Part shown: positions 6,688 to 9,707 of the stretch, piece by piece
Layout of the letters: each line of letters opens with the position of its first letter
Position numbering within the stretch: position 1 is the stretch's first letter
DNA from: Gammaproteobacteria bacterium
Lineage (GTDB): Bacteria; Pseudomonadota; Gammaproteobacteria; Steroidobacterales; Steroidobacteraceae
Assembly (NCBI GenBank): GCA_010031985.1
Contig: RGYP01000047.1
Span: 1-9,707, forward strand
Direction: 5' to 3'
Length of the DNA stretch: 9,707 nucleotides
Notes under the pieces: model-generated
The model's input: only the letters and a program-made list of their open reading frames with translations
Told to the model about the DNA's origin: nothing
The model's database searches: none
Position numbers and translations under genes: made by a program

Positions 6688-6693
6688 GCCGTC

Positions 6694-6948
6694 ATGAGCC
6701 GAACCAAGCGTGCGCCCGACTTCGAGAAGTCGCTGGCAGAACTCGAATCTCTCGTCGAAAGACTCGAAGCCGGCGACCTGCCGCTCGAGGAAGCGCTGAA
6801 GTCCTTCGAGCGCGGCATCAGCCTGACTCGCGATTGCCAGGGCGCACTCGATGCCGCTCAGGCGCGAGTCGAAATCTTGCTGAAGCGCGACGGCGAGCCG
6901 CGCCTCGAAACTTTCGACGCGGAAGACGACGGCGAGCAGAGCGAGTAA
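6694..6948 (+). CDS. xseB: Exodeoxyribonuclease VII small subunit (XseB)
   Basis: XseB is the small helical subunit of exonuclease VII; several copies bind one XseA catalytic subunit, and the complex degrades single-stranded DNA from both ends in repair. The 84-residue length is normal (E. coli has 80). The family signature is clear: FEKSLAELESLVERLEAGDLPLEEAL at residues 10-35 (two pieces of a helical hairpin), then SFERGISLTRDCQGALDAAQARVEIL, and an acidic C-terminal tail. The frame is open upstream to 6499, but those residues overlap the rubrerythrin gene and its promoter, so the ATG at 6694 is chosen. No Shine-Dalgarno precedes it. It ends two bases before the ispA ATG. xseA is not in the window. 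Confidence 0.95.
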   Translation: MSRTKRAPDFEKSLAELESLVERLEAGDLPLEEALKSFERGISLTRDCQGALDAAQARVEILLKRDGEPRLETFDAEDDGEQSE

Positions 6949-6950
6949 GC

Positions 6951-7823
6951 ATGGGTTACCGCGAGCGGATCGAGCGCGTGCTCGAACGCGCGCTGCAATT
7001 GCCGGATGCCGGCTCGGGCCGACTCGTCGAAGCGATGCGCTACAGCGCTTTGGGCGGCGGCAAGCGACTGCGACCGACCTTGGTCTACACCGCGGGAGTC
7101 GCGCTAGGCGCGTCGCTCGAGGCGCTCGATGACCCGGCCGCGGCGGTCGAGCTGATCCACGTCTACAGCCTGATCCACGACGACCTGCCGGCGATGGACG
7201 ACGACGACTTGCGTCGCGGGCGGCCCTCCTGCCACAAGGCCTTCGACGAAGCCACGGCGATTCTGGCGGGCGATGCGCTGCAGGCCGTGGCCTTCGATCT
7301 GCTCGCAGGACGCGCCGACCAGAGCCCCGCCGAGGCCTTCAATCGGCTCGCAATGGTCAGACTGCTCGCGGCGGGGATCGGTGTCGCCGGCATGGCGGGT
7401 GGCCAGGCCATAGACCTCGAGAGCGTGGGCCACCGGCTCGACCTTGCGGCACTGCAGCGCATGCACCGGCTGAAAACCGGGGCACTGATCGAGACCTCAC
7501 TGCTACTCGGTGCTGCGGCAGCGGGTGTGCTCTCGGGCCCCAAATGGGAGGCGCTGCGCGAGTACGGCGCGGCGATCGGCCTCGCCTTTCAGATCCAGGA
7601 CGACATCCTCGATGTCACGGGCACCACCGCCGAGATCGGCAAGCTCGCGGGCGCAGATGCCGCCCACCACAAGCCGACGTACACCAGTTTGATGGGTATC
7701 GAGGGTGCGCGGGCTGCCGCAGAGACGCAGCGACGTCGGGCGCACGCGGCGATCGAAGCTTGGGGGACGGCCGGCGGCGGGCTCGCGGCGCTCGCAGATT
7801 TCGTCATCGGCCGCGCGAACTAA
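6951..7823 (+). CDS. ispA: Farnesyl diphosphate synthase, polyprenyl synthetase family (IspA)
   Basis: IspA condenses isopentenyl diphosphate with dimethylallyl and then geranyl diphosphate to make farnesyl diphosphate, the precursor of undecaprenyl carrier lipid and quinone side chains. The 290-residue protein has the all-alpha prenyltransferase signature: GGGKRLRP (residues 35-42) for the diphosphate, the first Asp-rich motif DDLPAMD (77-83) with following DDDLRRGRP, KTGALI in the middle, and the second Asp-rich motif QDDILD (D217, D218, D221). The context around YSLIHDD is the same as in E. coli IspA, which supports C15 product length; a slightly different length cannot be excluded from sequence. 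The ATG at 6951 is two bases after the xseB stop; the longer frame from 6834 would overlap xseB and adds a non-homologous arginine-rich tail. The ribosome binding site is weak, so translation probably couples to xseB. dxs, earlier in the same pathway, follows. Confidence 0.95.
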   Translation: MGYRERIERVLERALQLPDAGSGRLVEAMRYSALGGGKRLRPTLVYTAGVALGASLEALDDPAAAVELIHVYSLIHDDLPAMDDDDLRRGRPSCHKAFDEATAILAGDALQAVAFDLLAGRADQSPAEAFNRLAMVRLLAAGIGVAGMAGGQAIDLESVGHRLDLAALQRMHRLKTGALIETSLLLGAAAAGVLSGPKWEALREYGAAIGLAFQIQDDILDVTGTTAEIGKLAGADAAHHKPTYTSLMGIEGARAAAETQRRRAHAAIEAWGTAGGGLAALADFVIGRAN

Positions 7824-7839
7824 TACACTCCGCGGTCCC

Positions 7840-9707
7840 ATGACGACGCTCGCGGACAAATACCCCCTGCTTTCGGGCATCGATTCGCCCGCGGATCTGC
7901 GCGCCCTGCCCGCCGAATCTTTGGACCAAGTCTGTCGCGAACTGCGCGACTATTTGATCAACACCGTGGCGACGCGCGGTGGTCACTTTGCAGCGGGCCT
8001 CGGCACCGTCGAACTCACGGTCGCCCTGCACTACGTCTACCAAACGCCCGAAGATCGGCTGGTCTGGGACGTGGGGCATCAGGCCTATCCGCACAAAGTC
8101 TTGACCGGGCGACGTGATCGATTGGGTACGGTCAAACAAAAGGATGGTCTGGCGCCGTTCCCGAATCGCGACGAGAGTCCCTACGACACGTTTGGTGTCG
8201 GCCACTCGAGCACGTCGATCAGCGCCGCGCTCGGCATGGCCGTGGCTGCCGCGCAGCAAGGCGCGACACGACGCGTGGTGGCAGTGATCGGCGATGGCGC
8301 GATGACCGCGGGCATGGCCTTCGAGGCGCTCAACAACGCCGGCTCGCTGCGCACCGATTTGCTCGTGATCCTCAACGACAACGACATGTCGATTTCGGAG
8401 AACGTCGGCGCGCTGTCGAATTACCTCGCGCGCGTGCTCTCGAGTCGCAAATACGCCGCGCTGCGCGAGACGGGCAAGAAAGTGCTCGCCAACATGCCGA
8501 AGGCCTGGGAACTTGCGCGGCGCTCGGAGGAGTACTTCAAGGGGATGATGCTGCCCGGTGGCTTGTTCGAGGCGCTCGGCTTCAATTACATCGGACCGAT
8601 CGACGGCCACGACATCAAGTCGCTGGTGCGCACGCTCGAGCGGATGCGCCTGCTGAAGGGCCCGCAGTTCCTGCATGTGGTTACGCGCAAGGGCAAGGGC
8701 TACGCCCCCGCCGAGGCCGATCCGATCAAATGGCACGGTCCGGGCGCCTTCGATCCGGCAAGCGGCACCATTTTCAAAGAAAAGTCCACCGGACCCTCGT
8801 TCTCGGCAATCTTTGGTGATTGGCTCTGCGACATGGCCGAACGCGATCCGAAGATCGTCGGCATCACCCCGGCGATGCGCGAGGGCTCGGGTCTGGTCGA
8901 ATTTTCACGGCGCTTTCCCACGCGCTATTTCGACGTGGCGATCGCGGAGCAGCATGCCGTGACCTTTGCGGCCGGTCTCGCCTGCGAGGGGTTGCGCCCG
9001 GTGGTCGCGATTTACTCGACCTTCCTGCAGCGCGGCTACGACCAGTTGATCCACGACGTCGCGCTGCAAAACCTGCCCGTCGTCTTTGCACTCGATCGCG
9101 CGGGGCTCGTCGGCGGTGATGGCGCGACTCATCAGGGTGCCTACGACATTGCCTATCTGCGCTGCATCCCGAACATGGTGGTGATGGCGCCCTCCGATGA
9201 AAACGAGTGTCGGCAGATGCTGTACACGGCAACCACGCTCGAAGGCCCTGCGGTCGTGCGCTACCCGCGGGGCATCGGCAACGGCACGACAGCCGAGCGC
9301 GAAATGACCGCACTGCCCGTCGGGCGCGGCAGAGTTCGTCGCGAAGGCCACGGTGGGCTCGCGATTTTGGCGTTCGGGACCTTGCTGCATGCAGTGTTGC
9401 CAATCGCCGAGCGCCTCGATGCCACGGTGATCGACATGCGCTTCGTCAAACCCCTCGATGTGGCGCTCGTGCTGCAAGTGGCAGCGCAACACCGAGCCTT
9501 GATCACGGTCGAGGAAAATGCCGTGCAAGGGGGCGCGGGCTCGGCCGTGGCCGAGGCGCTCGTTGCGGCGGGCGTGGCCTTGCCCCTGCATCTGATCGGC
9601 ATTCCGGATGAATTCATAGAACATGGCTCGCGTGAGGACTGCCTGCACTGCGTGCCGGCTGCGCGTCGAGCGACGCTGGATGAGCTCCTGCGGCAGGGAG
9701 CGGTCAG
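7840..9707 (+). CDS. dxs: 1-deoxy-D-xylulose-5-phosphate synthase (DXS), C-terminal end cut by window edge
   Basis: DXS is the thiamine-diphosphate enzyme that joins pyruvate and glyceraldehyde 3-phosphate to make DXP, the committed step of the MEP isoprenoid pathway and a precursor for thiamine and pyridoxal. 622 codons are open from the ATG at 7840 to the window end. Key residues fall at E. coli numbers: H49 in TRGGHFAAG, the ThDP motif GDG with D152, N181 in LNDND, and catalytic E370 in IAEQHAVTFAAG. WDVGHQAYPHK and GHSSTSISAALG are also typical, and the C-terminal domain has DMRFVKPLD, TVEENAVQGG and IPDEFIEHG. Family length is about 620-640 residues, so only a few to about 20 are missing. 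It lies 16 bp after ispA in the conserved xseB-ispA-dxs order and presumably shares their transcript. The start has no strong Shine-Dalgarno, but the N terminus fits the family. Confidence 0.97.
   Translation, partial: MTTLADKYPLLSGIDSPADLRALPAESLDQVCRELRDYLINTVATRGGHFAAGLGTVELTVALHYVYQTPEDRLVWDVGHQAYPHKVLTGRRDRLGTVKQKDGLAPFPNRDESPYDTFGVGHSSTSISAALGMAVAAAQQGATRRVVAVIGDGAMTAGMAFEALNNAGSLRTDLLVILNDNDMSISENVGALSNYLARVLSSRKYAALRETGKKVLANMPKAWELARRSEEYFKGMMLPGGLFEALGFNYIGPIDGHDIKSLVRTLERMRLLKGPQFLHVVTRKGKGYAPAEADPIKWHGPGAFDPASGTIFKEKSTGPSFSAIFGDWLCDMAERDPKIVGITPAMREGSGLVEFSRRFPTRYFDVAIAEQHAVTFAAGLACEGLRPVVAIYSTFLQRGYDQLIHDVALQNLPVVFALDRAGLVGGDGATHQGAYDIAYLRCIPNMVVMAPSDENECRQMLYTATTLEGPAVVRYPRGIGNGTTAEREMTALPVGRGRVRREGHGGLAILAFGTLLHAVLPIAERLDATVIDMRFVKPLDVALVLQVAAQHRALITVEENAVQGGAGSAVAEALVAAGVALPLHLIGIPDEFIEHGSREDCLHCVPAARRATLDELLRQGAV

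Noticed and set aside
7821..7829. TAATACACT after the ispA stop as an internal dxs promoter
   Set aside because: TACACT is a passable -10, but I find no -35 at a suitable distance, and the 16-bp gap fits simple operon read-through.
7804..9648. Two long minus-strand open frames (310 and 247 codons) opposite dxs
   Set aside because: The 310-codon frame (7804-8736) is codon-aligned with dxs and is explained by its codon use. The 247-codon frame (8905-9648) likewise shows no domain or plausible start, while dxs shows conserved catalytic residues.

Overview
This window is about 9.7 kb of GC-rich, tightly packed chromosomal core DNA from a proteobacterium, most likely gamma or beta. The proteins resemble E. 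coli ParC, ParE, IspA and DXS closely, and the catalytic residues of DXS even fall at the E. coli residue numbers. The order xseB-ispA-dxs is also the order in E. coli. I cannot place the organism more finely from sequence alone. I see no mobile elements, tRNAs, rRNAs, CRISPR arrays or gene-free stretch over 300 bases.

The left two thirds (1-6566) is a single minus-strand series. Transcription runs right to left: rubrerythrin (6566-6153), a two-ferredoxin/CCG-domain iron-sulfur protein related to HdrD and GlpC (6076-4730), a DUF3501 protein (4725-4141), parE (4131-2239) and parC (2239 to the window edge). After the first gap of 76 bp, the spacings are 4 bp, 9 bp and a 1-base overlap, so the series could be one transcript. 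The first three genes look like a poorly understood redox module. The last two encode topoisomerase IV.

The right third (6694-9707) runs on the plus strand: xseB (exonuclease VII small subunit), ispA (farnesyl diphosphate synthase) and dxs (first enzyme of the MEP isoprenoid pathway, cut by the window end). Spacings are 2 and 16 bp, as expected for an operon.

The 127-bp divergent region between the rubrerythrin and xseB starts holds the clearest regulatory signals: a sigma-70-like promoter for the rubrerythrin operon, a perfect 7-3-7 dyad just downstream of its predicted start site, and a -10-like TATAAC so close to xseB that a leaderless transcript is plausible. Two further inverted repeats stand out. 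One is a strong hairpin between rubrerythrin and the iron-sulfur gene. The other is a 9-bp stem across the DUF3501 stop codon and the parE translation initiation region.

The best candidate for a little-described system is the rubrerythrin / HdrD-like protein / DUF3501 trio. The other genes are ordinary housekeeping genes.
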